The translations under genes and the position numbers were made by a program. Below are positions 8,404-16,472 of a stretch of DNA of 38,589 nt, piece by piece. Under the pieces are notes generated by a model. The model did no database searches, was not told the DNA's origin, and saw only the letters and a list, made by a program, of their open reading frames with translations. Source of the stretch: Clostridiales bacterium. Lineage in GTDB: Bacteria; Bacillota; Clostridia; Christensenellales; Aristaeellaceae. Every line of letters begins with the position of its first letter. Position 1 is the stretch's first letter. Where the stretch lies: the NCBI GenBank assembly GCA_004557125.1, contig SFET01000019.1, positions 1 to 38,589 of the forward strand, read 5' to 3'.

Positions 8404-8964
8404 TCACTTTGCTTCCATGCGGGCGGTGATCTGCTTCATCGCCGGACGCAGCGCGCCGTAGAAGATGGGCGCGGCGATCATCGCGACCACGGCGTTGATC
8501 AGGGAAGCGGGCAGCTTGGACAGCATGGTCGCGCCCACGGCGTCCAGCGGGAAAGCGTAGACGAACTTCTGATAGATGAAGGTCTTGAGCATGTACAGCG
8601 CCACGTAGCTCAGCGCGCCAATGATGCTCGCAACCACGATGCGCACGGGCTTGGCCTCACGATCGATCTTCACATTGGCGATCTTCGCGCAGACGAAGGC
8701 CATGGCGAACTTGCTGACGAAGGTGATCAGGCACTGAACGATGTCGTAGCCGCCGAACAGGGCGTCGTACAGGAAGGAGCCCAGGCCGGCTGCGATGCCG
8801 CCGGGCACGCCGCCCAGCAGCAGGCCGGACAGCAGGCACATGGCGTTGGCGAAGTGCACCTTCGATCCCAGCAGCGGGAAGCGGAAGAAGGTGATGACGC
8901 AGACGATAGCCGCCATCACGCCGATGTAAATGATCTTCTGAATGGAATACTTCTTTTCACCCAT
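8404..8964 (-). CDS. ECF transporter S component (vitamin uptake; possibly vitamin B6)
   Basis: This is a small integral membrane protein of about 186 residues with roughly five to six hydrophobic segments. They include IIYIGVMAAIVCVITFF near the N-terminus, LLSGLLLGGVPGGIAAGLGS, and two C-terminal segments. The pattern (VHFANAMCLLSGLLLGGVPGG, then a GGYD segment) fits substrate-binding S components of energy-coupling-factor transporters in the PF07155-like group. It would work with shared EcfA/A'/T subunits, which are not in this window. The ligand cannot be read from sequence. The divergent MocR regulator makes a pyridoxine-type vitamin a reasonable guess. The ATG at 8964 was chosen because GGAGG lies 8 nt upstream; the longer frame up to 9027 runs through the promoter. 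Confidence 0.85.
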   Translation of the reverse strand: MGEKKYSIQKIIYIGVMAAIVCVITFFRFPLLGSKVHFANAMCLLSGLLLGGVPGGIAAGLGSFLYDALFGGYDIVQCLITFVSKFAMAFVCAKIANVKIDREAKPVRIVVASIIGALSYVALYMLKTFIYQKFVYAFPLDAVGATMLSKLPASLINAVVAMIAAPIFYGALRPAMKQITARMEAK

Positions 8965-8979
8965 TGTTTTTTCCTCCAA

Positions 8980-9008
8980 TTGACATGCTTTCCATTTGCG
9001 GGTATAAT
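8980..9008 (+). promoter_or_regulatory. Promoter of the MocR regulator gene
   Basis: Consensus TTGACA (8980-8985), a 17-bp spacer and TATAAT (9003-9008) on the plus strand. Its -10 overlaps the -10 of the minus-strand promoter of the S-component gene. Confidence 0.85.
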
Positions 9009-9036
9009 CATAATGCAGATCTGGCATGTTTTCAAT
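8984..9036. promoter_or_regulatory. Direct repeats, candidate MocR operator
   Basis: CATGCTTTCCAT (8984-8995) and CATGTTTTCAAT (9025-9036) agree at 10 of 12 positions and are 41 bp apart, close to four helical turns. The first lies in the plus-strand promoter spacer and the second covers the -35 of the minus-strand promoter. MocR regulators typically bind direct repeats in the divergent intergenic region. A near-palindrome around CAGATCTG (9016-9023) sits between them. The binding role is inferred. Confidence 0.45.
9007..9035 (-). promoter_or_regulatory. Promoter of the ECF S-component gene
   Basis: TTGAAA (9030-9035), a 17-bp spacer and TATGAT (9007-9012) on the minus strand. It overlaps the divergent promoter, so one bound protein could affect both. 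Confidence 0.75.
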
Positions 9037-9081
9037 GCTCAGTTTTTGTATAATTCATGTGGTCAGATTGGAGGCGTGCGC

Positions 9082-10473
9082 ATGTACAACATCACGCTGA
9101 CGCTGGACGGCGACAGCCGCGTTCCCCTGTACGAGCAGCTCTATCGCTACTTCGCGCAGGAGATTCAGTCCGGGCGCATCCCCGCGGGCACAAAGCTGCC
9201 CTCGAAGCGCAGCCTGTGCGCCCACCTGGGGGTCAGCCGCTCCACCGTGGAGAACGGCTATGCCATTCTGGTGGCGGAGGGCTACGTGTGCGCATCGCCC
9301 AAGCGCGGCTTCTTCGTGGCCGATCTGACCCCCTACGCACCGCCGCAGCCCACCCCCATCCCCGAAGCAAAGGCGCGCCCGCAGGCAGCGGAGGAGGCGA
9401 AGGTGAACTTCTCCACCTCCATCGTGGACACCTCCGCCTTCCCCTATGCCTCCTGGGCAAAGCTGAACAAGGAGGTCATCTACAATTCTCCGGAGCTGCT
9501 TCAGCGCGGCGACCGCCAGGGCGAACCGGCGCTGCGGCGCGCGCTGGCCGCCTTTCTGCGGGAATACCGCGGCGTGCACTGCGATGCGGACCAGATCGTC
9601 GTGGGCGCGGGCACGGAGTATCTGATCGAACTGCTGCTGCAGCTGTTCGATCCGGAGGTGGTGTTCGCCCTGGAGGATCCCTGCTACGCGGTCACCTGGC
9701 ACTGCGTGCGCAACAGTGGCCGCCGCTTCCGCTTCGTGCCGGTGGGCGAACAGGGCATCTCCATTCCCGATCTCTGCGCCAGCGATGCCAGCGTTGCCTA
9801 CATCACGCCCTCCCACCAGTTCCCCATGGGCGTGACCATGCCCGCCGTGCAGCGCTCCCGGATGCTCCACTGGGCCTTGTCTACACCGGAGCGCTACATC
9901 ATCGAGGACGACTACGACTGTGAGTTCCGCTACGGCGCGCACCCCATTCCCGCGCTGCAGAGCATGGACCGCAACGGCTGCGTGGTATACATCGGCACCT
10001 TCAGCCGCAGCCTGGCGCCCTCGATCCGCGTGGCGTACATGGTGCTGCCTGTGCCGCTGCTGGCGCGCTACCGCTCGCTGTTCGGCCACTTCTCCTCCAC
10101 GGTGTCCCGCTACGAGCAGACCGTGCTGGCGCGCTTTCTTGCCGAGGGCTTCTACGAGCGCTACCTGCGCCGCATGTGCAACCTCTACCGCCAGCGCTGC
10201 ACCCGCCTCACCGCACGGATCCGCAATCTGGATCCCGACATCCGCATCAGCGGCGACGGCGGCGGCCTGCACTTTCTGCTGACCCTGCCGGATCGCAGCG
10301 AAGAGGAGCTGTATGCCCAGGCCGCCGAAGCGGGCATCCGCCTGCACCGGCTCAGCGACTACGCCCACGAATTCCCGCCCCGTCCCTCCACCGTGGTGCT
10401 GGGTTACGGCGGCATTCGCGACGAGGAGCTGGAGCCCGCGGTGGAGCTGCTCCGCGACGCTTGGCGGCTCTGA
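9082..10473 (+). CDS. MocR-family GntR/aminotransferase-like transcription regulator lacking the PLP lysine
   Basis: The 463-residue regulator has an N-terminal GntR winged helix (about 1-75, with KLPSKRSLCAHLGVSRSTV) and a C-terminal fold-type I aminotransferase domain (about 110-460). The aminotransferase landmarks are present: ITPSHQFPMG, EDDYDCEFRY and GTFSRSLAPSIR. In MocR proteins the last motif normally reads FSKSLAP, and its Lys forms the aldimine with PLP. Here the codon is CGC (Arg), at about 9994-10005. The protein may therefore not bind PLP covalently. The start ATG at 9082 follows GGAGG by 7 nt. It is divergent from the S-component gene with overlapping promoters, which suggests that it controls vitamin uptake and itself (inference). 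Confidence 0.92.
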   Translation: MYNITLTLDGDSRVPLYEQLYRYFAQEIQSGRIPAGTKLPSKRSLCAHLGVSRSTVENGYAILVAEGYVCASPKRGFFVADLTPYAPPQPTPIPEAKARPQAAEEAKVNFSTSIVDTSAFPYASWAKLNKEVIYNSPELLQRGDRQGEPALRRALAAFLREYRGVHCDADQIVVGAGTEYLIELLLQLFDPEVVFALEDPCYAVTWHCVRNSGRRFRFVPVGEQGISIPDLCASDASVAYITPSHQFPMGVTMPAVQRSRMLHWALSTPERYIIEDDYDCEFRYGAHPIPALQSMDRNGCVVYIGTFSRSLAPSIRVAYMVLPVPLLARYRSLFGHFSSTVSRYEQTVLARFLAEGFYERYLRRMCNLYRQRCTRLTARIRNLDPDIRISGDGGGLHFLLTLPDRSEEELYAQAAEAGIRLHRLSDYAHEFPPRPSTVVLGYGGIRDEELEPAVELLRDAWRL

Positions 10474-10552
10474 TCCATCGCGCATGGAAGCGGCGCAATC
10501 CGGAAAAGCTGGCACTGGCGGGCCGTGCCTGCACAAACGCGCGCCGTCCAAG

Positions 10553-10592
10553 TTGACATACTATACGACACGTGATAATATAATATCGTATA
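10553..10592 (+). promoter_or_regulatory. Promoter and inverted-repeat operator of the alcohol/aldehyde dehydrogenase operon
   Basis: TTGACA (10553-10558) is followed at 17 bp by TAATAT (10576-10581); a TATAAT at 10579-10584 would have a long 20-bp spacer. Inverted arms TATACGA (10562-10568) and TCGTATA (10586-10592) bracket the -10 region, a typical place for a repressor. No regulator can be assigned. Confidence 0.6.
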
Positions 10593-10631
10593 TTAGATAC
10601 AAATTTTCATCGAACAGTGAGGCGACCCGCC

Positions 10632-11840
10632 ATGAATCCCCTGAAAGCGGCCTACTGCCGCACCTTCCAGTTTTTCTTCAAGCTCGCAATTCCCCTGCTG
10701 CCCTATCGCAGCCCACTGATGCTGAACTCCTGCGCGGAGATCCCGGAGCAGCTGCGATCGCGCGGCATCCGCAGCGTGCTGATCGTCACCGACCTGTTCA
10801 TCCATCAGAGCGGCCTCATCGAGCCCCTGAAGGAGGCGCTGCAGGCGGCGGACATCCGCTACGCAGTTTTCGATGAGACCGTGCCCAACCCCACGATTCA
10901 GAACGTGGAGGACGCGCGCAGGCTCTATCTGAAGGAGGGCTGTCAGGCGATCATCGGCTTCGGCGGCGGCTCCGCCATGGACTGCGCCAAGGTCACGGGC
11001 GCGCGCATCGTCCGCCCCAACACGCCGGTTCAGAAGCTGAAGGGCATCTGCCGGGTAATGCGTCGCCTCCCCTTCACCGTTGCCGTGCCCACCACCGCCG
11101 GCACCGGCAGCGAAACCACCCTTGCGGCGCTGGTCACCGACCGGGACACGCATCACAAATTTACCATCAACGATTTTGCCCTGATCCCGCGCGTCGCGGT
11201 GCTGGATGCCGAGGTGACCCGCAGCCTTCCGCCCAGGATCACCGCCACCACCGGCATGGACGCCCTCACCCACGCCGTGGAGGCCTACATCGGCCGCTCC
11301 ACCACCGCCTCCACGCGCGCCGACGCCATCCATGCGCTGGAGCTGATCCAGGCCAATCTTCTGCGCGCCTATCGCGATGGCAACGACATGGAGGCGCGGC
11401 GGAACATGCTGCTGGCCTCATTCTATGCCGGCCGGGCCTTCACCAAGTCCTACGTGGGCTACTGCCACTCCGTCGCCCACTCCCTGGGCGGCCGCTACAA
11501 CATTCCCCACGGCCTGGCCAACGCGGTGCTGCTGCCCCACGTGCAGGAGGCCTACGGCGAGAGCGCCCACAGAAAGCTCTGGGAGCTGGCCTGCGCGCTG
11601 AAGCTCTGCGACGAAAGCGCTTCTGCAAAGGAAGGTGCGGAGCGCATGATCGCCATGATCCGGCAGATGAACGCCGGGATGAACCTTCCCGAGACCCTTC
11701 CGGGCATCCGACGCGAGGACATTCCCGGCCTCGCCGCCCGGGCTGAAAGGGAGGCCAACCCACTCTATCCGGTGCCGAAGCTGATGACGGCAGCGGAGTT
11801 GGAGCGGTTCTATTACGACGTCATGGAGGATGCACAATGA
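10632..11840 (+). CDS. Iron-containing alcohol dehydrogenase
   Basis: This is a group III (Fe-ADH, PF00465) NAD(P)-dependent dehydrogenase of about 402 residues. The nucleotide-binding GGGSAMDCAK, the TTAGTGSE loop, and the metal ligands in GMDALTHAVE and HSVAHSLGGRYNIPHG are all present. It interconverts a primary alcohol and an aldehyde; the substrate is not predictable. Its stop overlaps the start of the aldehyde dehydrogenase (ATGA), so the pair probably oxidises an alcohol through the aldehyde to the acid, or detoxifies aldehydes. A GTG at 10617 could extend the frame by five codons. The ATG at 10632 is preferred because GTGAGG lies about 9 nt before it. Confidence 0.92.
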   Translation: MNPLKAAYCRTFQFFFKLAIPLLPYRSPLMLNSCAEIPEQLRSRGIRSVLIVTDLFIHQSGLIEPLKEALQAADIRYAVFDETVPNPTIQNVEDARRLYLKEGCQAIIGFGGGSAMDCAKVTGARIVRPNTPVQKLKGICRVMRRLPFTVAVPTTAGTGSETTLAALVTDRDTHHKFTINDFALIPRVAVLDAEVTRSLPPRITATTGMDALTHAVEAYIGRSTTASTRADAIHALELIQANLLRAYRDGNDMEARRNMLLASFYAGRAFTKSYVGYCHSVAHSLGGRYNIPHGLANAVLLPHVQEAYGESAHRKLWELACALKLCDESASAKEGAERMIAMIRQMNAGMNLPETLPGIRREDIPGLAARAEREANPLYPVPKLMTAAELERFYYDVMEDAQ

Positions 11841-13216
11841 ATCCGCAGGAAATCGCTTCCATCGTATCCGCACAGCGCGCCTACTTCGACAGCGGCGCCA
11901 CACTGCCCGTTGAATTCCGCATCGACGCGCTGAAGCGGCTGCGCACGGCGATCCAGAGCAACGAGGCGCGCATCGCCGAGGCCATACGCGCCGATCTGGG
12001 GAAGTCCGCCTTTGAGAGCTACATGTGCGAGAGCGGCCTGGTATTGAGCGAGATCAGCTGCATGCTGCGCCACATCCGCAGCTATTCCCGGGAGCGCCGG
12101 GTGCGTACGCCGCTGGCCCAGTTTGCATCCCGCAGCTACATAAGCCCCGCGCCCTACGGCGTGACGCTGATCATGAGTCCCTGGAACTACCCGCTGCTGC
12201 TGACGCTGGATCCGCTGGTGGACGCCATCGCAGCGGGCAATACCGCCGTGGTGAAGCCCAGCGCCTACTCCCCCAACACCAGCGCGCTGCTCGCCGAACT
12301 GATTGCGGAGTGCTTCCCGCCGGAGTATGTGGCGGTGATCACCGGCGGACGCGCAGAGAACGCCTGCCTTCTGGAGGAGAAGTTCGATTTCATCTTCTTC
12401 ACCGGCAGTGCAAGCGTCGGAAGGCTGGTGCTGGAAAAGGCCGCGCCGAAGCTCACGCCCGTCGCACTGGAGCTGGGCGGCAAGAGTCCCTGCATCGTGG
12501 ATGCCAGCGCCGATCTAAAGCTGGCGGCGCGGCGCATCGTCTTTGGCAAGTACCTCAACTGCGGCCAGACCTGCGTGGCGCCGGATTACATTCTCTGCGA
12601 TGCAAAGGTGAAGGATCAGCTGATCGCCCTTCTGAAGGCGGAGATCCGCCGCCAGTACGGCGATGACTGGTGCACGAACGCAAACTACGGCAAGATCATC
12701 AACGAGAAGCACTTCGACCGCATCTGCGGCCTGATCGATCCCGACAAGCTGGCCTGTGGCGGCGGCAGCGATCGCGCCTCGCTCAAAATCGAACCTACCG
12801 TGCTGGACAACGTGCGCTTCGACGATCCGGTGATGCAGCAGGAGATCTTCGGTCCGGTGCTGCCGGTGCTCAGCTTTACCGACCTGGAGCAGGCCATCCG
12901 CAGCATCAACGATCGTCCGAAGCCGCTGGCGCTGTACATATTTTCCGCCAACAAGAGCGCCGTTCGCCGCGTGCATCAGCGCTGCCGCTTCGGCGGCGGT
13001 TGCGTCAACGACGTAGTGATCCATCTGGCCACCAGCAGCATGGGCTTCGGCGGCGTCGGCGAGAGCGGCATGGGCGCATACCACGGAAAGGTCGGCTTTG
13101 AGACCTTCTCCCACATGCGCAGCATCGTGGACAAAAAGACCTGGATCGACCTGCCCATGCGCTACGCCCCCTACAAATCCCTCTATGCGCGGCTTCTGCA
13201 CATGTTCCTGCGCTGA
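11837..13216 (+). CDS. Class 3 (ALDH3-like) aldehyde dehydrogenase
   Basis: The 459-residue NAD(P)-dependent aldehyde dehydrogenase resembles ALDH3/YwdH proteins, which are shorter than other ALDHs. The motifs include SPWNYPLLLTLDP, the catalytic Glu in LELGGKSP, the catalytic Cys in NCGQTCVAPDY and QEIFGPVLPV. The C-terminus ends in a hydrophobic and basic stretch (YARLLHMFLR), which in relatives can associate with membranes and fatty aldehydes. The start overlaps the upstream alcohol dehydrogenase by 4 bases (translational coupling). The operon ends at a strong terminator 14 bases downstream. Confidence 0.93.
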   Translation: MNPQEIASIVSAQRAYFDSGATLPVEFRIDALKRLRTAIQSNEARIAEAIRADLGKSAFESYMCESGLVLSEISCMLRHIRSYSRERRVRTPLAQFASRSYISPAPYGVTLIMSPWNYPLLLTLDPLVDAIAAGNTAVVKPSAYSPNTSALLAELIAECFPPEYVAVITGGRAENACLLEEKFDFIFFTGSASVGRLVLEKAAPKLTPVALELGGKSPCIVDASADLKLAARRIVFGKYLNCGQTCVAPDYILCDAKVKDQLIALLKAEIRRQYGDDWCTNANYGKIINEKHFDRICGLIDPDKLACGGGSDRASLKIEPTVLDNVRFDDPVMQQEIFGPVLPVLSFTDLEQAIRSINDRPKPLALYIFSANKSAVRRVHQRCRFGGGCVNDVVIHLATSSMGFGGVGESGMGAYHGKVGFETFSHMRSIVDKKTWIDLPMRYAPYKSLYARLLHMFLR

Positions 13217-13229
13217 AACGCAGCAAAAG

Positions 13230-13263
13230 CGCTCCCGATCACTTGAATCGGGAGCGTTTTTTT
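13230..13263 (+). terminator. Terminator of the ADH-ALDH operon
   Basis: A 10-bp stem (13230-13239 with 13247-13256) is followed by seven T residues on the plus strand. Confidence 0.92.
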
Positions 13264-13354
13264 CTGCATGTGCAAACCCTTGCCCGACGGCTTGTCTGTG
13301 CCGCTCAACGCGGCGGCAAGGCAGAACGCGCATTGTCTCCAGTGGGAGATGCAA

Positions 13355-13987
13355 TCATTTCTTTCGCAGCGGAATGCGGATCACGGTCTTGAGCCGCTCC
13401 GGCGCACACTTGCGCGCATCGGACAGGTAGATCTCGTGGTGCCTCCGCACATCGCCGCAGTCCGGGACGAAGCCGTTTTCCGCCGCGAAGTCCTCCATGG
13501 CGGCGATGGTCGCCCCCTCCGCGTCGAAGGCTCCAACATGCATGCACTGCACGCACTTCCCCTCCGCATAGCGGAAGAACTCCGCCCGGGAGAAGTCCAG
13601 CCCCTTCTTGCACGTGGCCTCCGAAACGGCCCAGTCGAACTCCTGAAGCGTTACGAACTCCGGCAGGCGGATCATGCTGATCCACCGAAAGTTCTCCTTG
13701 CGGGCAAGGTCGAGGGATGAAGCGCCATCCTGCCACCACAGGCCCTCCAGCGGCGGAACCACGTAGTCGAAGTAGCCCTCGATGCGGTGGTCGCCCATCT
13801 TGCTCATCTTGATGGTGAAGGCCAGGCCGTAGAGCAGCTCCATGGCGGACTTGTACTCGCCGTCCTCCGCATTGGGATTGCCGCTGCCCCGCACCGCCAC
13901 AAAATGCATCTCCGGAACCTCCACAAGCTGCGGCTTTCTGGGCGGAAGATAGAATTCCCTGTACTCCTTCTTGTAATCAAATGCCAT
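13355..13987 (-). CDS. GyrI-like small-molecule-binding domain protein
   Basis: The 210-residue soluble protein resembles the stand-alone GyrI-like (SOUL/effector-binding, PF06445) family. It has the N-terminal YREFYLPP, VEVPEMHFVAVRGSGNPN and a C-terminal region with HHEIYLSDARKCAPERLKTVIRIPL. Family members bind hydrophobic small molecules or hydrolyse some of them; no DNA-binding domain is attached here. The function in this organism is unknown. The ATG at 13987 has GGAGG 7-8 nt upstream. It follows the ppk1 terminator on the same strand and appears monocistronic; the region 13264-13354 downstream holds only weak hairpins and no gene. Confidence 0.85.
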   Translation of the reverse strand: MAFDYKKEYREFYLPPRKPQLVEVPEMHFVAVRGSGNPNAEDGEYKSAMELLYGLAFTIKMSKMGDHRIEGYFDYVVPPLEGLWWQDGASSLDLARKENFRWISMIRLPEFVTLQEFDWAVSEATCKKGLDFSRAEFFRYAEGKCVQCMHVGAFDAEGATIAAMEDFAAENGFVPDCGDVRRHHEIYLSDARKCAPERLKTVIRIPLRKK

Positions 13988-14002
13988 TTTCTTTCCTCCA
14001 GA

Positions 14003-14037
14003 TAAAACAAGGGCGCTCTCCGGTAGAAAGCGCCCTT
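14003..14037 (-). terminator. Terminator of ppk1
   Basis: Stem AAGGGCGCT/AGCGCCCTT (14029-14037 with 14009-14017) is followed on the minus strand by GTTTTAT. It lies 5 bases after the ppk1 stop. Confidence 0.88.
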
Positions 14038-14042
14038 CAATT

Positions 14043-16148
14043 TTACTTACCTCGGCCCATGAAGCCCCGCAGCCGGCTCCGCAGGGAGCGCTTGCCGGAG
14101 ACCGCGGAGGCCTGCATCTGCACCGGATGCTCCATGTAGTAGCTCTGCACGTTCAGCGGCTCGCCGTCGTTGTGCACGGAGACGTAGTTGCCGTCGTTCT
14201 GCAGCCGCCGCGCCTTCAGGTTGTCCGAGAGGATGCGATCCAGATACTCCGACAGCATATGCTTGATCTCCGAGCTGGAAACCGGGCAGGCGATCTCCAC
14301 CCGGCGGGTCTGGTTGCGGGTCATGATGTCCGCCGAGGACAGGTAGCATTTGCGCTCCTCGCTCTCCCCGAAGCAGTAGATGCGGCTGTGCTCCAGGAAG
14401 CGGCCCACGATGCTGGTGACGGTGATGTTGTCTGTCTTGCCCGGCACGCCCGGTAGCAGGCAGCAGATGCCGCGAATGATCAGATCGATCCGCACGCCCG
14501 CGCAGGAGGCCTCCGACAGCTTGTCGATCAGGTCGCGCTCGGTGATGGAGTTGGCCTTGAGGATGATGCGGCCCTGACTGCCCTTGGCGATCTCGCCGTC
14601 GATGAGCTGCATCAGGCGGTTCTTCATTGCGTTGGGCGCGACGAAGAGCTTATCGTACTCGTCGGACAGCGAACCGATCAGAATGTTCTGGAAGAACGCC
14701 ACCGCGTCCTGGGCGACGCCGCTGTCGGCGGTCATCATGCAGAAGTCGGTGTAGAGCGTGGAGGTCTTTTCGTTGTAGTTGCCCGTACCGATCTGGGTGA
14801 TGTGGGAGAGACCGTTCTTCTCCCGGCGGGTGATCAGGCAGATCTTGGCGTGGCACTTGCAGTTCTCCGGGCCGTAGATGATGCGGCAGCCGGCCTCCTC
14901 CATCTCTCGAGCCCAGCCGATGTTGTTCTCCTCGTCGAAGCGCGCGCGCAGCTCCATCATCACGATGACCTCCTTGCCGTTCTCGGCGGCCTCGCAGAGG
15001 TACTTGGCGATGGCGGAGTTCCGCGCCAGGCGGTAGATGGTGATCTTGATGGACAGCACCTCGGGATCCGTGGCGCTCTCCCGCAGCAACTTCAGGAAGG
15101 GGTCGATGGACTGGTAGGGATAGAACAGGAGCAGGTCGCGCTGCTGAATCTGGGCGCGCATGGGCATTTCCCGATCCAGATACTCCGGCCAAACCGGCGC
15201 ATAGGGCGGGTAGTACAGCTCCGGCGCGCAGTTGTCCAGCATGTAGGCGTAGCTCAGCTTCAAGGGGCACGCGCAGCTGTACACCTGCTTCATCTCCAGC
15301 TTCAGAAAACTCGCCAGCATCTTGGCCAGCCGCGGCGCATAGCCCTGCAGCTCCAGGCGCACCGGTGCGAGGCGCTCGCGCTTGCGCAGCAGGCGGGACA
15401 TGTAGTTCAGGAAGTCGGGGTTGTCCTCGTCGAACTTCTCCTCATCGAGGCTGATGTCCGCGTTGCGGGTGACGGCGATCACCGCCTCCTCCTCGACGAT
15501 GTAGATCTTGAAGATCTTCTTCAGGTGCGCAGCGACCACGGCCTCGGTGCGCACGAAGCGCGTCGGCGTGCCCGGCAGCACCAGGATCGGCGGCACCGAC
15601 TTGGGCACGTCCACGATGCCCAGCAGCATCTTGCCCCGGTTGTTCAGCAGCGCCGCCGCGTAGAGATCCTTGTTTTTGAGATGCGGGAAGGGATGGTTGC
15701 GGTCGATGATCTGGGGCGAGAGCACCGGGCGGATGTTGTTGCGGTAGTACTCGTGGATGTAGTTGCGCTGGCTCTCGGTGAGGGCCTCGTAGGCAATCTC
15801 CGAAACGCCCTTGGCCGCCAGCTGACGCACCAGGTCACTGTAAATCTCATCCCGGCGCACGATCAGCGGGCGCACCGCCTCGAACACCTTGTCCAGCTGC
15901 TGCGCGGGCGTCATGCCGCTCTTGTTCTCCACATCGTCGGGCGCCAGCATGTTCAGATCGAACAGGCTGCCCACGCGCACCATGAAGAACTCGTCCAGGT
16001 TGCTCGTGAAGATGGACGCAAAGCGCAGCCGCTCGATCAGCGGAACCGTCGGATCCGCCGCCTCCAGCAGCACGCGCTCGTTGAATTTCAGCCAGCTCAG
16101 TTCCCGGTTCTGCGTATAGCTCAGATCCCACTGATGGGCGTTCTCCAC
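14043..16148 (-). CDS. ppk1: Polyphosphate kinase 1
   Basis: The enzyme reversibly polymerises the terminal phosphate of ATP into polyphosphate. All four PPK1 domains are recognisable: the N-terminal NRELSWLKFNERVL, the head domain, and two phospholipase-D-like catalytic domains. They carry the autophosphorylated His in CKCHAKICLITRRE, GTGNYNEKTSTLYTD, RGICCLLPGVPG and the second His in VGRFLEHSRIYCF. An ATG at 16217 would add 23 unconserved residues, but it has no ribosome site and lies about 11 nt after the predicted transcription start. The GTG at 16148 has GGAGGA 7 nt upstream and fits the usual PPK1 N-terminus, so it is preferred; length about 701 residues. The gene is monocistronic and divergent from phosphofructokinase. 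Confidence 0.95.
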   Translation of the reverse strand: MENAHQWDLSYTQNRELSWLKFNERVLLEAADPTVPLIERLRFASIFTSNLDEFFMVRVGSLFDLNMLAPDDVENKSGMTPAQQLDKVFEAVRPLIVRRDEIYSDLVRQLAAKGVSEIAYEALTESQRNYIHEYYRNNIRPVLSPQIIDRNHPFPHLKNKDLYAAALLNNRGKMLLGIVDVPKSVPPILVLPGTPTRFVRTEAVVAAHLKKIFKIYIVEEEAVIAVTRNADISLDEEKFDEDNPDFLNYMSRLLRKRERLAPVRLELQGYAPRLAKMLASFLKLEMKQVYSCACPLKLSYAYMLDNCAPELYYPPYAPVWPEYLDREMPMRAQIQQRDLLLFYPYQSIDPFLKLLRESATDPEVLSIKITIYRLARNSAIAKYLCEAAENGKEVIVMMELRARFDEENNIGWAREMEEAGCRIIYGPENCKCHAKICLITRREKNGLSHITQIGTGNYNEKTSTLYTDFCMMTADSGVAQDAVAFFQNILIGSLSDEYDKLFVAPNAMKNRLMQLIDGEIAKGSQGRIILKANSITERDLIDKLSEASCAGVRIDLIIRGICCLLPGVPGKTDNITVTSIVGRFLEHSRIYCFGESEERKCYLSSADIMTRNQTRRVEIACPVSSSEIKHMLSEYLDRILSDNLKARRLQNDGNYVSVHNDGEPLNVQSYYMEHPVQMQASAVSGKRSLRSRLRGFMGRGK

Positions 16149-16234
16149 AGGTATTCCTCCCCCGCGCCGCTCCGCGACCGGCGCATCGAAATTCTCCGGC
16201 GCAGCCGCCTTTTGCATACGCCGCTTATTCTACT

Positions 16235-16263
16235 ATTATAGTCAAAGATTTCGACAAATTCAA
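16235..16263 (-). promoter_or_regulatory. Promoter of ppk1
   Basis: TTGAAT (16258-16263), a 17-bp spacer and TATAAT (16235-16240) on the minus strand. The predicted transcription start near 16228 supports the downstream GTG start of ppk1. Confidence 0.78.
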
Positions 16264-16380
16264 CCGCAAATCAACATGAATTGTAAAATCGTATTGCGCA
16301 AATTCCAGTTTTTGTCTCCACACTTCCCCATTCATCTCTGATCCATCCTTCAAAAATTCGATTCTTTCCCCATTTGGGCC

Positions 16381-16409
16381 TTGTATAATACCCCAAAATA
16401 GTATATAAT
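16381..16409 (+). promoter_or_regulatory. Promoter of pfkA
   Basis: TTGTAT (16381-16386), a 17-bp spacer and TATAAT (16404-16409) on the plus strand. An alternative extended -10 TGTATAAT ends at 16389. The region 16264-16380 is AT-rich with no gene. Confidence 0.6.
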
Positions 16410-16472
16410 GTAAACTGTAAGCGAATTATTCATTGAATATACGGCAATCCTACATTCAGGGAGGTTTCTTTT

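Noticed and set aside
13264..13354. A regulatory RNA between the ALDH terminator and the GyrI-like gene
   Set aside because: Only loose pairings such as CCTTGCC/GGCAAGG with a 30-nt loop were found; no promoter or T-run.
16149..16217. N-terminal extension of polyphosphate kinase from the ATG at 16217
   Set aside because: There is no ribosome site, it lies almost at the predicted transcription start, and the residues are unlike PPK1 N-termini; the GTG at 16148 has GGAGGA at 7 nt.
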